From Litorivicinus sp. (GTDB lineage Bacteria; Pseudomonadota; Gammaproteobacteria; Pseudomonadales; Litorivicinaceae): 64,000 nt of DNA. The notes under the pieces were generated by a model. That model had not been told where the DNA came from, did no database searches, and was given only the letters and a program-made list of their open reading frames with translations. The stretch's first letter is position 1. Each line of letters opens with the position of its first letter. Location: positions 496,001 through 560,000 of the forward strand of contig JAGYKJ010000007.1 of NCBI GenBank assembly GCA_018401755.1. Direction: 5' to 3'. A program made the translations under genes and the position numbers. Below, in pieces: positions 22,506-32,016 of this stretch.

Positions 22506-25153
22506 GTCTGATCGTCGGGCCATTGGCGCCGCAACTGACCAGCCCACAAGATCTCTCCATTGCTGCGCTGAAAGCCCATCTTGCGGATCAGAAGGAACGT
22601 ATTAGCGCGGCATTTAGCGCAGGGATCCGAATTGACTACATTCTGGGCGCGCGAGCCTTAGTGGTTGATCGAGTACTCGATGCCCTTTGGACAGAGGCTG
22701 GACTCGATGAAACGGCCCTGGGCCTGTTTGCAGTGGGAGGCTATGGGCGTGGTGAGCTGCACCCAGAATCGGATGTGGACATCTTGATCCTGGGGGATCA
22801 AAGCGTAGTCGCATCCAGTGCGGCACAGATTACCCGATTTACCACTCGACTCTGGGATCTGCATATCCAGATTGGACATGCGGTGCGTACCTTTGACGAA
22901 TGCCAACGCCTTGCTAAAGACGATCTCACGGTCGCTACGAGTCTGATTGAGTGTCGACCCATTGTCGCCAAGCCCGGCTTATTAAAACGGCTCGAGGACA
23001 TTGCATTCGATGATCGAAACTGGACCAGTGCTGAATTCTTCGGAGCAAAGGTCTCCGAGCAGGCCGCTCGTTATGCAAAGCATGATGACTCCGATAACCG
23101 GCTAGAACCCGATGTGAAGCACGCGCCAGGTGGGCTTCGTGACTTGCATACCATCATTTGGGTGACCCGTCGGCACTTCCGGACGACTCGATTGATCACC
23201 TTGGTGGACGAGGGCTTGCTCACCGAGGCCGAGTTTCACCTCCTCGATGAAGCGGAAGATTTTTTAAAGCGGGTGCGCTTTTGTCTACACGAGGTCGCCG
23301 GCCGTGCCCAAAATCGATTGCTCTTTGACTATCAAGGGGAAGTCGCTTGGCGCATGGGTTATCAAGATGAGGATCCCAAGGCACGTATCGAACGCTGTAT
23401 GAAACGGTTTTACCGAATGACAGTTCGGCTCGGCGAATTTAACGACATGCTATTGCAGCACTTTCGTGAAACGGTCATGAGCGATCCCGATGCAGAGACA
23501 GTCAGCCCTTTGAATGCACGCTGGCAGGTTCGTGGACGGCGCTTAGAGCTCGTGCATGCAAACGGATTCAATCGCACCCCCTCTGCTCTGCTCGAGGCCT
23601 TTGTTATCTTAGCCAGTCATCCAACGATTGAGGGACTCCGTGCCAGCACTACGCGGCAAATGTACACAGCGCGCCATTTAATTGATGATGACTTCCGGAA
23701 TGACATCAGAAATATTAGTCTATTCATGGAGTTACTCAGATATCCTGAAAAACTTCCAGAGCAACTGAGGCGGATGCGCCTGTTTGGTATTTTAAGTCGC
23801 TATATCCCTGAGTTCGGTCGGATTATGGGATTGATGCAACACGATCTATTTCATATTTATACCGTTGATGCCCATACGTTACAGCTCATCCGGAACATCA
23901 CTCGATTTTATCGCCAAGCCGACGCTGAGCGTTTCCCATTAGCGTCTGATCTCACGCCTCGACTCCCAAAGATTGAATTGCTCTATCTTGCCGCACTCTT
24001 CCACGACATCGCGAAGGGTCGAGGAGGCGATCATTCTGAGCTCGGTGCTGACGATGCATATGTGTTTTGCAGACATCATCGATTACCCGAATACGATGCA
24101 CGTCTCGTGAGTTGGTTGGTGAATAATCACCTGCTGATGTCGATGACTGCGCAACGCAAAGATTTATCGGATCCGGAAGAGCTGGCACATTTTGCTGAAA
24201 TCGTTGGTGACGAGCGGCGATTGAACTATCTTTACTGTCTCACGGTTGCTGATATTACAGCGACCAATCCTGAACTTTGGACGTCGTGGCGTGCATCCCT
24301 GCTTCGCCAGCTGTATTTTTCCACCTTGGATATTTTAAAACGCGGACTCGATCAATTACCGGGACGTGCAGCTTATATTGAGGAAACCAAGATTGATGCA
24401 TTGGCGTTGATTCGCCCCAGTCAGCGCACGGATGCAGCATCGTTTTGGGCGCAGTGGTCAACCGAGTATTTTGTCAGTCATTCCTCGGATGAATTGGCTT
24501 GGCACCTAGAGGCCCTTCTGGGTCAGACACTGCCCGTGATTGCCTTGGCACCGGCACAGATTGAGGTTGATCAAAGCTCGACTCAAGTGCTCATCAGTAC
24601 CCCAAACCGGGCGCATCTATTTGCGGATCTTGCCGCCTGTTTGTCCGATTTAGGACTTTCTATTCTAGACGCCAGGCTCCATACCAGTCTCACTGGGAAC
24701 TCTTTGGATGTATTTATTGTGCAGCATGCACTCACCGGCGTCGCAATCACTGCGCCTGACGAGCAAGCCATGCTCCTGCAAAGCCTTGCAGCTGCAGCCA
24801 TTGGCCAATACAAAGACTCTGGCGGCGAGCGGCGTATGCCTCGCACACTGAAGTATTTCAATATGCCGGCGTCGGTAACGATTACCCAAGATTTGTCGGG
24901 CCAAAAGTCTCTCGTGGAAGTGATTGCGCCAGATCGATCAGGGCTGTTGACAGTGATTGGTCGAGTCTTTGCCGAGTTTGGGCTGGACCTGTACTCCGCC
25001 AAAATCGCCACCTTGGGTGAGCGTGTCGAAGACGTTTTCTATGTCACCGATGAGCGCGGAGAGCGTTTGTATGATGCGGACTTTACACGCCGCCTCAAAG
25101 CGCGCCTTGAAGCAGAACTTAATGCACACACGGGAGCGCTGGTTGCATGCTAA
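22502..25153 (+). CDS. glnD: Bifunctional uridylyltransferase / uridylyl-removing enzyme GlnD
   Basis: Senses glutamine and adds or removes UMP on PII proteins, setting nitrogen assimilation. The 883-residue protein has the standard order: nucleotidyltransferase motif GGYGRGELHPESDVD at residues 79-93, PII-uridylyltransferase domain, HD hydrolase domain with LFHDIAKGRGGDHSELG near residue 500, and two C-terminal ACT domains, which sense glutamine, from about 695 to the end. map-glnD-dapC order resembles Pseudomonas. Confidence 0.97.
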   Translation: MSLIVGPLAPQLTSPQDLSIAALKAHLADQKERISAAFSAGIRIDYILGARALVVDRVLDALWTEAGLDETALGLFAVGGYGRGELHPESDVDILILGDQSVVASSAAQITRFTTRLWDLHIQIGHAVRTFDECQRLAKDDLTVATSLIECRPIVAKPGLLKRLEDIAFDDRNWTSAEFFGAKVSEQAARYAKHDDSDNRLEPDVKHAPGGLRDLHTIIWVTRRHFRTTRLITLVDEGLLTEAEFHLLDEAEDFLKRVRFCLHEVAGRAQNRLLFDYQGEVAWRMGYQDEDPKARIERCMKRFYRMTVRLGEFNDMLLQHFRETVMSDPDAETVSPLNARWQVRGRRLELVHANGFNRTPSALLEAFVILASHPTIEGLRASTTRQMYTARHLIDDDFRNDIRNISLFMELLRYPEKLPEQLRRMRLFGILSRYIPEFGRIMGLMQHDLFHIYTVDAHTLQLIRNITRFYRQADAERFPLASDLTPRLPKIELLYLAALFHDIAKGRGGDHSELGADDAYVFCRHHRLPEYDARLVSWLVNNHLLMSMTAQRKDLSDPEELAHFAEIVGDERRLNYLYCLTVADITATNPELWTSWRASLLRQLYFSTLDILKRGLDQLPGRAAYIEETKIDALALIRPSQRTDAASFWAQWSTEYFVSHSSDELAWHLEALLGQTLPVIALAPAQIEVDQSSTQVLISTPNRAHLFADLAACLSDLGLSILDARLHTSLTGNSLDVFIVQHALTGVAITAPDEQAMLLQSLAAAAIGQYKDSGGERRMPRTLKYFNMPASVTITQDLSGQKSLVEVIAPDRSGLLTVIGRVFAEFGLDLYSAKIATLGERVEDVFYVTDERGERLYDADFTRRLKARLEAELNAHTGALVAC

Positions 25154-26337
25154 ACCCGGATCTTTCGCGTCTCTATCCCTATCCATTTGAGCGGCTTGCG
25201 GAGTTATTAGGATCCGTAACGCCGGCTGCGCTGACACCGATCCCTCTGTCCATTGGCGAGCCCAAACATGCGCCACCTGCACATGTCATCCAGGCACTGA
25301 CAGAGGCACTTTCCACGTTATCGGTCTATCCAAGTACAAAGGGTAGCCCCGAATTAAGAGATGCCATTGCGCAATGGGCGACACGTCGGTTTGGACTGCA
25401 GGCCGAGAGTCTCAGTGCGGCGCGCCATGTTCTACCTGTCAACGGCACACGCGAAGCGATTTTCGCTGCGGTTCAGGTCGCTGCCGATCGGCGTGAGGGG
25501 GGCACTGTGTTGCTTCCCAATCCCTTCTATCAGATTTATGAAGGGGCAGCGCTTATGGCGGGTTTGGAGCCGGTTTATCTCCCCATTACTGCGTCTGGTC
25601 AGCCCGATTTCGACGCAGTCACCGAGGCGCAATGGCGTCGCTGCCAATACCTGTTTTTATGCACACCCGGAAATCCAACCGGCACGCCTCTCACTTTAGA
25701 TACCCTCTGCCGACTTATTCATCTCGCCGATACCTTCGATTTTTGGATCGGATCTGATGAATGTTATTCCGAGCTGTATCGAGACGATCCACCACTTGGT
25801 TTGCTCGAGGCCTGTGCGGCGATGGGGCGGCATGATTATCGGCGTTGCATGGTCTTCCACAGCCTCTCGAAGCGCTCGAATCTGCCAGGACTGCGATCTG
25901 GATTTGTGGCGGGTGACGCGGACTTCATGGCTGCTTTTCTAACGTATCGAACCTATCATGGATGTTCGATGTCGTTACCTGTGCAACACGCATCGATTGC
26001 AGCTTGGTCTGATGAGGCCCATGTCGCGACCAATCGAGAGTTGTATCGCCGTAAATTTGAGGACGCGAAGACGATTCTTCACGATGTGTTACCCATTCAC
26101 GATTCGGGTTATGGGTTCTATTTATGGGTCCGAACACCAGTGCCTTGCGATGTGTTTGCAAAGGGGTTGTATGCATCGCAACACGTGACGGTATTACCTG
26201 GTCAGTATCTGGGCCGGGCGGTCGATGGGATCAACCCCGGTGCCGGGTTTGTCCGAATGGCCTTAGTTGCCGAGCCTACGGTCTGCCGAGAGGCGCTTTA
26301 TCGCATTCGAACCTATGTGGAGACACTTCCCCAATGA
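25147..26337 (+). CDS. dapC: Succinyldiaminopimelate aminotransferase DapC
   Basis: PLP-dependent aminotransferase of the succinylase branch of lysine and meso-diaminopimelate synthesis. The 396-residue protein has the fold type I pattern: YPSTKGSPELRDAI, NPFYQIYEGAA, CTPGNPTGTPL with the pyridoxal-contacting Asn, and the Schiff-base Lys in SLSKRSNLPGLRSGF. The assignment as DapC rests on dapD and dapE following in the same operon. It overlaps glnD by 7 bases. Confidence 0.93.
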   Translation: MLNPDLSRLYPYPFERLAELLGSVTPAALTPIPLSIGEPKHAPPAHVIQALTEALSTLSVYPSTKGSPELRDAIAQWATRRFGLQAESLSAARHVLPVNGTREAIFAAVQVAADRREGGTVLLPNPFYQIYEGAALMAGLEPVYLPITASGQPDFDAVTEAQWRRCQYLFLCTPGNPTGTPLTLDTLCRLIHLADTFDFWIGSDECYSELYRDDPPLGLLEACAAMGRHDYRRCMVFHSLSKRSNLPGLRSGFVAGDADFMAAFLTYRTYHGCSMSLPVQHASIAAWSDEAHVATNRELYRRKFEDAKTILHDVLPIHDSGYGFYLWVRTPVPCDVFAKGLYASQHVTVLPGQYLGRAVDGINPGAGFVRMALVAEPTVCREALYRIRTYVETLPQ

Positions 26338-26696
26338 GTCTTGTTGTGTATGGCATCAAACACTGTGATTCGATGAAGAAAGCCTTTGCGTGGTTGGATG
26401 CACACCAAATTGCCTACACCTTTGTCGATTTCAAAATCTCACCACCGACCGAAACCCAAGTTGAAACCTGGTTGACTGGTGTTGGTGACATGCTGGTGAA
26501 CACCCGAGGCCCCAGTTACCGACAACTCCCTGATGCGACTCGCGCAGACTTTACTGGTCCACGTCGGATTGCAGCGATCGTGGCGAAGCCAACGTTGATC
26601 AAGCGTCCCCTTTTGGTCAATGGGTCGATCATGACCGTCGGCTTTGCACCTGAAAACTGGGGTAGTATCCCTTCTCTACTCACGACTGATACATAA
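26334..26696 (+). CDS. yffB: ArsC/Spx-like YffB-family protein
   Basis: Thioredoxin-fold protein of 120 residues in the ArsC/Spx/YffB group. The N-terminus VVYGIKHCDSMKKAFAWLD has the single Cys of the YffB type, and the C-terminal KPTLIKRPLL segment is typical. YffB proteins bind glutathione and have no proven role; arsenate reductase activity is unlikely to be the main job here. Its ATG overlaps the dapC stop as ATGA. A gene of this family between dapC and dapD is also found in pseudomonads. Confidence 0.88.
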   Translation: MSLVVYGIKHCDSMKKAFAWLDAHQIAYTFVDFKISPPTETQVETWLTGVGDMLVNTRGPSYRQLPDATRADFTGPRRIAAIVAKPTLIKRPLLVNGSIMTVGFAPENWGSIPSLLTTDT

Positions 26697-26706
26697 GGAC
26701 ACCCCG

Positions 26707-27747
26707 ATGGAATGTTTTGCACTTGGCCTGGGCGTTGGACATGTCAATGCGGACGGGCACTGGCTGGATGTGTATTACCCCAAGGCCTTTTGTCGCCCAG
26801 ATCCAGCGCTGGTTGAGCTCATTGCTGACGTGTTTGATTGGGATGGACGGAATCTTGTTCAGGCAATCCCATCCGATGATTTAGACGATTTACTCGAAGC
26901 ACTTGAAGACAGTGACGATGGAGACGCAGCAAGCTTTCTGAAAGCATTGACACCCTTGGCTGGAACCGAGCAACCATTGGTGCTCGTTGTTTTGGCGTCA
27001 GACGATAAGCCAAGCTCAGTGCCGGAGGTGTACCTCAAGCTGTCACTGATCTCGATGCGTAAAATTCAGCCACATGGGGCCAATCTTGAGGGAATGTTCG
27101 GGCTGCTGCCGAATGTTGCATGGACGAGCCAAGGCCCGATTGATATTAAGGAGCTTCCTGATGCGCAGACACGGGCGCGAGCGCATGGCGAAATCCTGAC
27201 CGTTCACTCGGTGGATAAATTCCCAAGAATGGCAGATTACGTGGTCCCACAGGGGGTTCGTATTGGTGACGCATCTCGGATTCGGTTGGGCGCGCATCTT
27301 GGTGAAGGCACAACCGTGATGCATGAAGGCTTCATCAACTTCAATGCCGGGACTCTCGGAGTCTCCATGATCGAAGGCCGCATTTCTGCGGGCGTTGTGG
27401 TAGGTGATGGATCTGATCTTGGCGGTGGATCCAGCACAATGGGAACGCTGTCTGGTGGCGGGAATCTTGTGATCTCCGTCGGTGAGCAGTGCTTGCTGGG
27501 GGCCAATGCGGGATTGGGTATTCCATTAGGGGATCGATGTACGATCGAATCGGGATTGTATCTGACTGCTGGCGCCAAGGTTCGATTACTCGACCGCGAT
27601 GGTCAAGTCGTTGCCACCGTGAAAGCGCGTGATATGGCCGGTCAGAGCGATCTTCTATTCCGTCGTAATTCGCTGACAGGCGAGATCGAGTGTCTTGCTA
27701 ACAAGTCAGCCATTGCTTTGAATGAGGAATTGCATGCCAACAACTGA
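26707..27747 (+). CDS. dapD: Tetrahydrodipicolinate N-succinyltransferase DapD, long type
   Basis: Succinylates tetrahydrodipicolinate in lysine and diaminopimelate synthesis. The chosen ATG (26707), after AAGGA, gives 346 residues, the length of the Pseudomonas-type DapD rather than the 274-residue E. coli type. The C-terminal half is a left-handed beta-helix (VRIGDASRIRLGAHLGEGT, GRISAGVVVGDGSDLGGG, MGTLSGGGN). The frame opens 63 bases earlier inside yffB, but that addition is not family-like. Confidence 0.95.
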   Translation: MECFALGLGVGHVNADGHWLDVYYPKAFCRPDPALVELIADVFDWDGRNLVQAIPSDDLDDLLEALEDSDDGDAASFLKALTPLAGTEQPLVLVVLASDDKPSSVPEVYLKLSLISMRKIQPHGANLEGMFGLLPNVAWTSQGPIDIKELPDAQTRARAHGEILTVHSVDKFPRMADYVVPQGVRIGDASRIRLGAHLGEGTTVMHEGFINFNAGTLGVSMIEGRISAGVVVGDGSDLGGGSSTMGTLSGGGNLVISVGEQCLLGANAGLGIPLGDRCTIESGLYLTAGAKVRLLDRDGQVVATVKARDMAGQSDLLFRRNSLTGEIECLANKSAIALNEELHANN

Positions 27748-28894
27748 CGCCCAGGCAGTTCAGCAACTGACCGAGGCGCTCATTCGTGCGCAGTCGGTCA
27801 CGCCGCACGATGCCGGATGCCTTGAGATGCTGGCTGATCGACTGGCTGCACTTGGGTTTCATCTCGAGCGTATGGATCGTCAGGGGGTGAGTAACCTGTG
27901 GGCGACCCTCGGAACTGAGGGACCTGTTGTCTGTTTTGCCGGTCATACCGATGTGGTCCCGACTGGCGATCTGCAGCAGTGGAGCTTCCCGCCCTTTGAG
28001 CCAACGGTGTTCGACGGCAAGCTCTATGGCCGCGGTGCGGCAGACATGAAAGCGTCGCTAGCGGCGATGATTGTGGCGATTGAGCGTTTCGTTGCAGAGC
28101 ACCCACGGCCACAGGGCCGTATTGCTTGTCTCTTTACCAGTGATGAAGAAGGTCCGGCGACAGATGGCACGACCTTTGTGGTTGAGCAACTCCGTCAGCG
28201 TCCTCAACCTGTGATTGATTACTGTATCGTCGGGGAGCCGTCGTCACGCGCCATTCTGGGAGATATGATTCGGGTCGGTCGACGGGGATCGTTAAACGCT
28301 CACATCCAGATGCACGGCCGCCAGGGTCACGTTGCCTATCCAGAAAAGGTCATCAATCCGATTCATCAACTCGCCACGCTGATTTCAGCACTGGTCGCTG
28401 AAGATTGGGACGGCGCACCAAATTCGTATTTCCCGCCAACCAGCTTTCAAGTATCGAATCTGACTGCAGGCACTGGGGCAACCAACGTCGTGCCCGGTAC
28501 GGCTGAGGCAATGGTCAACTGGCGCTTTTCCACGTCAACAACAGATCACGACATACGCGCACGCGTCGATGCACTCATTCAAGCGCTCGGTCTGACGTGC
28601 ACGGTGAATTACTCGCTCTCAGGCGCACCCTTTGTGACGCCACAGGGAATCTTGGTTGAGGCTGCATCCCGCATTCTTGAAGAGCACACCGGCCAACCGC
28701 CAGAATTATCCACTGGCGGTGGCACCAGTGATGGCCGATTCATTGCCACACTCGGATGTGAGCTGATTGAACTCGGCCCGGTTAATGCAACCATTCATCA
28801 GATCGATGAATGCGTTGCTGTCGCCGATTTAGAGCCGCTCGCGGACTTGTATCAACGTCTGCTCAACACACTCTTGATTGATCAGTCGGACTAA
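27734..28894 (+). CDS. dapE: Succinyl-diaminopimelate desuccinylase DapE
   Basis: Di-zinc M20 amidohydrolase that releases LL-diaminopimelate. With ATG 27734, after GAGGA, it has 386 residues and overlaps dapD by 14 bases. The metal-binding pattern is clear: CFAGHTDVVPTGD, GRGAADMKASLA, and TSDEEGPATDGT with the catalytic Glu pair. STGGGTSDGRFIA near the C-terminus contains the last conserved segment. It completes the dapC-dapD-dapE group. Confidence 0.96.
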   Translation: MPTTDAQAVQQLTEALIRAQSVTPHDAGCLEMLADRLAALGFHLERMDRQGVSNLWATLGTEGPVVCFAGHTDVVPTGDLQQWSFPPFEPTVFDGKLYGRGAADMKASLAAMIVAIERFVAEHPRPQGRIACLFTSDEEGPATDGTTFVVEQLRQRPQPVIDYCIVGEPSSRAILGDMIRVGRRGSLNAHIQMHGRQGHVAYPEKVINPIHQLATLISALVAEDWDGAPNSYFPPTSFQVSNLTAGTGATNVVPGTAEAMVNWRFSTSTTDHDIRARVDALIQALGLTCTVNYSLSGAPFVTPQGILVEAASRILEEHTGQPPELSTGGGTSDGRFIATLGCELIELGPVNATIHQIDECVAVADLEPLADLYQRLLNTLLIDQSD

Positions 28895-28904
28895 TCACTA
28901 GTCC
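28888..28904. repeat. Hairpin across the convergent dapE and cold-shock gene stops
   Basis: GGACTA, 5 bases, TAGTCC form a perfect 6-bp inverted repeat that includes both stop codons of the convergent genes. No T-run follows on either strand, so it is at most a weak terminator or an mRNA-end stabiliser. Confidence 0.35.
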
Positions 28905-29329
28905 TCGAGTGGGATTACATCTTCGGCTTGGGGGCCTTTACCAGATCGCCCAAGCACGTAGCTAACTTCCATACCCTCTCTAAGGGCATATCGATCGCTG
29001 CTCCGGACCGAGCGGTAATGTACGAAAATATCCTCGCCATCGTCTCCGGTGATGAAACCAAATCCTTTGGTGCCATTGAACCACTTCACAACACCTTCTT
29101 CTCGCGGCGATGAGGCATATGGATTCACCGCCGGCCGACGGCTCAGTGCGCCATCGAGAATGATCCCAATAAAGATCACCAATCCAATCAACAAGCCTGC
29201 CTCAAAAATCAACAACCCATCCGCATCAGCGAGGGCGATCCCTAAGGCAGGTAACAACACAATCAAAATCCCAGCACCAATGGCTGAAATCACTAGAGCA
29301 CGCAATAGTTGGCGAAGCGAAGCACGCAT
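28898..29329 (-). CDS. Membrane-anchored cold-shock-domain protein
   Basis: A 143-residue protein with two hydrophobic segments in the N-terminal half (about residues 10-32 and 38-60), a short linker, then a full cold-shock domain from about 76 (EEGVVKWFNGTKGFGFITGDDGEDIFVHY). The RNP1-like KGFGFI and RNP2-like DIFVHY nucleic-acid-binding motifs are intact, and the domain ends with GPQAEDVIPLED. Such membrane-linked CSD proteins occur in some gammaproteobacteria; their role is not established. I infer a cytoplasmic RNA-binding domain tethered to the inner membrane. It converges on dapE and diverges from slyX. Confidence 0.85.
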   Translation of the reverse strand: MRASLRQLLRALVISAIGAGILIVLLPALGIALADADGLLIFEAGLLIGLVIFIGIILDGALSRRPAVNPYASSPREEGVVKWFNGTKGFGFITGDDGEDIFVHYRSVRSSDRYALREGMEVSYVLGRSGKGPQAEDVIPLED

Positions 29330-29387
29330 GAGAAACTCCCTGTTTCAGTGCTTCTTTGGTGAGGCCGACAGAGGCGAATTGCAAGAG

Positions 29388-29606
29388 ATGACCGACGACA
29401 GTGATGGAATGGATTTAGAAATCCGTTTGGCGTTTCTAGAAGACCAACTCGACCAACTCTCGAATGAAATGGCGCTCCAACAGCGACACAATGCCCGGCT
29501 CTCTGACGAGCTGAATCGGCTCATGGTGCTCGTCCGCCCGATTCTGAAAGCATCTAGCCCGAACGCGCCCACTGAACTCGATCAATCACCCCCGCCACAC
29601 TATTAA
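29388..29606 (+). CDS. slyX: SlyX-like coiled-coil protein
   Basis: A 72-residue protein that starts with a heptad-patterned coiled coil (DLEIRLAFLEDQLDQLSNEM) and ends PPPHY, as in E. coli SlyX, whose tail is also PPHY-like. Its function is unknown. The start chosen gives the usual SlyX length. The same frame extends upstream to an ATG overlapping the divergent cold-shock gene start, which I consider less likely. It lies 8 bases upstream of apt. Confidence 0.85.
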   Translation: MTDDSDGMDLEIRLAFLEDQLDQLSNEMALQQRHNARLSDELNRLMVLVRPILKASSPNAPTELDQSPPPHY

Positions 29607-29614
29607 GGATCTGC

Positions 29615-30136
29615 ATGACTATCCCGCTGCACAAATGGATACAGACCTATCCAAATTTTCCAAAGCCGGGCATTTTGTTCTATGACATTGCGCCGATTCT
29701 TGAAAACCCAGCATTTCTGAAGCAGACCGTCGAGACTCTCGCAGCACACATCGATGCATGGTCGCCTGATCTCCTGGTGGGGATCGACTCACGCGGATTT
29801 TTGTTTGCAACCCCGGTCGCACTTGCACGAGGCCTTGGTGTGGTGATGATTCGGAAGAAAGGTAAACTGCCTGGTGCGGTGCGCGAAGCCAGTTATGCGC
29901 TGGAATACGGCGAGGCCACCTTGGCAGTGCAGTGCGATCGTGCGCTCACGGGCAAACGTGTGGTCTTGATTGACGACTTGTTGGCGACTGGCGGAACCTT
30001 AGCTGCTGCGGAGCAACTCTTAATCGACTCAGGGGCATCGGTTGTGGGCTGCATGGTCCTGATCGAGTTGACCGAATTACATGGGCGAGACAAGCTCAAA
30101 GCACCTGTCAAGAGCCTCCAGGTGTATGCAGAATAA
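29615..30136 (+). CDS. apt: Adenine phosphoribosyltransferase
   Basis: Salvages adenine to AMP using PRPP. The 173-residue protein has the type I phosphoribosyltransferase PRPP loop VVLIDDLLATGGT, the hood segment PNFPKPGILFYDIAPIL, and IDSRGFLFATPVA and RKKGKLPG, all typical of Apt. It is followed with 11 bases of overlap by a methylthioadenosine-nucleosidase-like gene, whose expected product adenine is the Apt substrate. Confidence 0.96.
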   Translation: MTIPLHKWIQTYPNFPKPGILFYDIAPILENPAFLKQTVETLAAHIDAWSPDLLVGIDSRGFLFATPVALARGLGVVMIRKKGKLPGAVREASYALEYGEATLAVQCDRALTGKRVVLIDDLLATGGTLAAAEQLLIDSGASVVGCMVLIELTELHGRDKLKAPVKSLQVYAE

Positions 30137-30698
30137 TCCGCGGCCTGACAATACGCTCATTGTCGTGGCGCTCGAGGACGAACTGCCGAGTATTCACGTC
30201 CCCGGGTGGCGTGTGCTCTATACGGGGGTTGGCAAGATCAATGCTGCGATCGCTGCGACCGAGGCGTGCCTCGTCCATCGTCCCGAGCATCTGATCAATT
30301 ACGGCACCGCTGGCGGCCTCCGTCCTGGTCTCCGAGGGTTGATGAGAGTGCATCATCTGATGCAACGTGACATGGATGTTCGGCCGCTTGGCTTTCCGCT
30401 CGGTCACACACCGTTTGACGTCACAGGTCACATTGAACTTGGCGGGTCTGGCGTGACTTGTGGGACAGGAGATCACTTTGTGACTTCTCCGCCCGAGCTG
30501 CAAACAGATATTGTCGATATGGAAGCCTACGCACTGGCCAAAGTGTGTCGCCATTTAGGCATCACATTCCACTGCTGGAAGTACATATCAGATCAAGCAA
30601 ATGACGCCGCACCGACTGATTGGGCTACAAACGTTGCCCACGGATTACACGCATTTTATGACGACGTTATCCGGCCACTCGAGACGCGTGAGGCTTGA
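30126..30698 (+). CDS. Small nucleosidase of the MTA/SAH nucleosidase (PNP/UDP) family
   Basis: The 190-residue protein is shorter than E. coli MtnN (232). Family features are the N-terminal strand [12 protein letters not shown], the [10 protein letters not shown] loop, NYGTAGGL, and the nucleoside-binding segment [12 protein letters not shown] followed by [10 protein letters not shown] with the catalytic Asp. The middle is shortened. I infer hydrolysis of methylthioadenosine or a related adenosine thioether to adenine, because apt precedes it with overlap. The substrate is not proven. The 3' end overlaps the convergent trhO gene by 32 bases. Confidence 0.82.
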   Translation: MQNNPRPDNTLIVVALEDELPSIHVPGWRVLYTGVGKINAAIAATEACLVHRPEHLINYGTAGGLRPGLRGLMRVHHLMQRDMDVRPLGFPLGHTPFDVTGHIELGGSGVTCGTGDHFVTSPPELQTDIVDMEAYALAKVCRHLGITFHCWKYISDQANDAAPTDWATNVAHGLHAFYDDVIRPLETREA

Positions 30699-31695
30699 GG
30701 GTGCGGTGACGTTGCGCCTCTTTTCGTGTTTCGCGAAGTGCACGCGCTCGGGCTTGTCGATCGCTGAATTCGTGAGAGTCGACACCGACATGCCGCTCAC
30801 CGCGCTGACTGGCTAATTCAATTTGGCGTTGTCGCATGGCGAACCGTGCACGCTGTGCCTCGGTGTGTTCATCGCAACACCTATGACACTGGACACCAAG
30901 CTGATACTCCGGTCGTAATGTGTCATCTGCAGTGATCGGTCGTCTGCACGCATGACACTGATCATAGGCACCTGGCTCGAGGTGATGATTCACTGTCACC
31001 CGATTATCGAACACAAAGCACTCACCTTCCCAAGTGGTTGCTTCCGGGGGCACGCGCTCAAAGTAGTTTAGGATGCCTCCTTTTAAGTGGTAGACCTCTT
31101 CGAATCCCTGATCAAGTAGGTAACTCGTGGACTTTTCGCATCGGATGCCGCCAGTACAAAACATGGCCACTTTTTTCACCCGGTGCGGATCAAGATTGGT
31201 CTTCACCCACTCTGGAAACTCGCGAAACGAGGTGGTCTGAGGATTTACAGCCCCCCGAAATGTGCCCACTTCATATTCGTAGTCATTCCGGGTATCGATC
31301 ACTACTGTGTCAGGATCCGAGATCAACTCGTTCCAGTCTTCTGGCTCAACGTAACGTCCAACCTTCATTTTCGGACTAATGCCGGGCACGCCAAGTGTCA
31401 CGATCTCGCGCTTGAGCTTCACCTTCATCCGAAAGAACGGCTCACCCTCTGGATCCACAAGGGACTCCTTGTACTCCAACCGATCGAACCGACCATCCGC
31501 GTCCAAAAATGCGCGTAAGGCATCAATACCTTCGCGTGAGCCAGCCACTGTCCCGTTGATCCCCTCTTCCGCGAGGAGCAATGTGCCCGTCAAGCCTGCG
31601 GCAATACACTCGGTCAATAATGGGTCACGAAACTCCCGAAAATCGGGCAGCTCAACAAATTGATAGAGTGCAGCGACAATGTTGGGGACCGTCAT
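30667..31695 (-). CDS. trhO: tRNA uridine 5-hydroxylase TrhO (YceA-type rhodanese)
   Basis: The TrhO family makes 5-hydroxyuridine at tRNA position 34 in an oxygen-dependent manner. With ATG 31695 the protein has 342 residues: an N-terminal acylphosphatase-like domain, a rhodanese domain with the active-site loop [12 protein letters not shown], and a C-terminal part with paired CxxC-type cysteines ([18 protein letters not shown]). The frame opens 30 bases earlier. The start overlaps the bolA stop as ATGA, so the two are probably co-expressed. Confidence 0.92.
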   Translation of the reverse strand: MTVPNIVAALYQFVELPDFREFRDPLLTECIAAGLTGTLLLAEEGINGTVAGSREGIDALRAFLDADGRFDRLEYKESLVDPEGEPFFRMKVKLKREIVTLGVPGISPKMKVGRYVEPEDWNELISDPDTVVIDTRNDYEYEVGTFRGAVNPQTTSFREFPEWVKTNLDPHRVKKVAMFCTGGIRCEKSTSYLLDQGFEEVYHLKGGILNYFERVPPEATTWEGECFVFDNRVTVNHHLEPGAYDQCHACRRPITADDTLRPEYQLGVQCHRCCDEHTEAQRARFAMRQRQIELASQRGERHVGVDSHEFSDRQARARALRETRKEAQRHRTLKPHASRVAG

Positions 31696-32009
31696 CTCGA
31701 TTCCTTTTTCATCCCACCAAGGCACGGTGGGGAACTTAATCGAGATGGTGAATCAGACCACTCAGCTGGGGTAAAGCACTGCATCGCGAGCGCATGCACC
31801 CCCTGTTCGAGTGCGATGGCAGCCGCTTGATATACCAATTGGTGACGCCGGACACGGGATAATCCAATGAAGGCTTCAGACACAACAACGGCCCGAAAAT
31901 GGGTTTCTGACCCTTTCGCTACATTGTGCCCATGACTCTCGTTAACCAGCTCAAAGTGAGTCGGGTTAAGAGCAGCCTCGAGGGCCTGAGATAAAATCTG
32001 TTCAAGCAT
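31692..32009 (-). CDS. bolA: BolA-family protein
   Basis: BolA proteins work with monothiol glutaredoxins in iron-sulfur handling and stress-linked regulation. The 105-residue product has the class II KH-like fold with family motifs [11 protein letters not shown] and [27 protein letters not shown], including the conserved His. ATGs at 32030, 32015 and 32009 are possible; I choose 32009 because a -10-like TATACT lies just upstream, which would make the message nearly leaderless. It is coupled to trhO. Confidence 0.88.
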   Translation of the reverse strand: MLEQILSQALEAALNPTHFELVNESHGHNVAKGSETHFRAVVVSEAFIGLSRVRRHQLVYQAAAIALEQGVHALAMQCFTPAEWSDSPSRLSSPPCLGGMKKESR

Positions 32010-32016
32010 GCCCATC

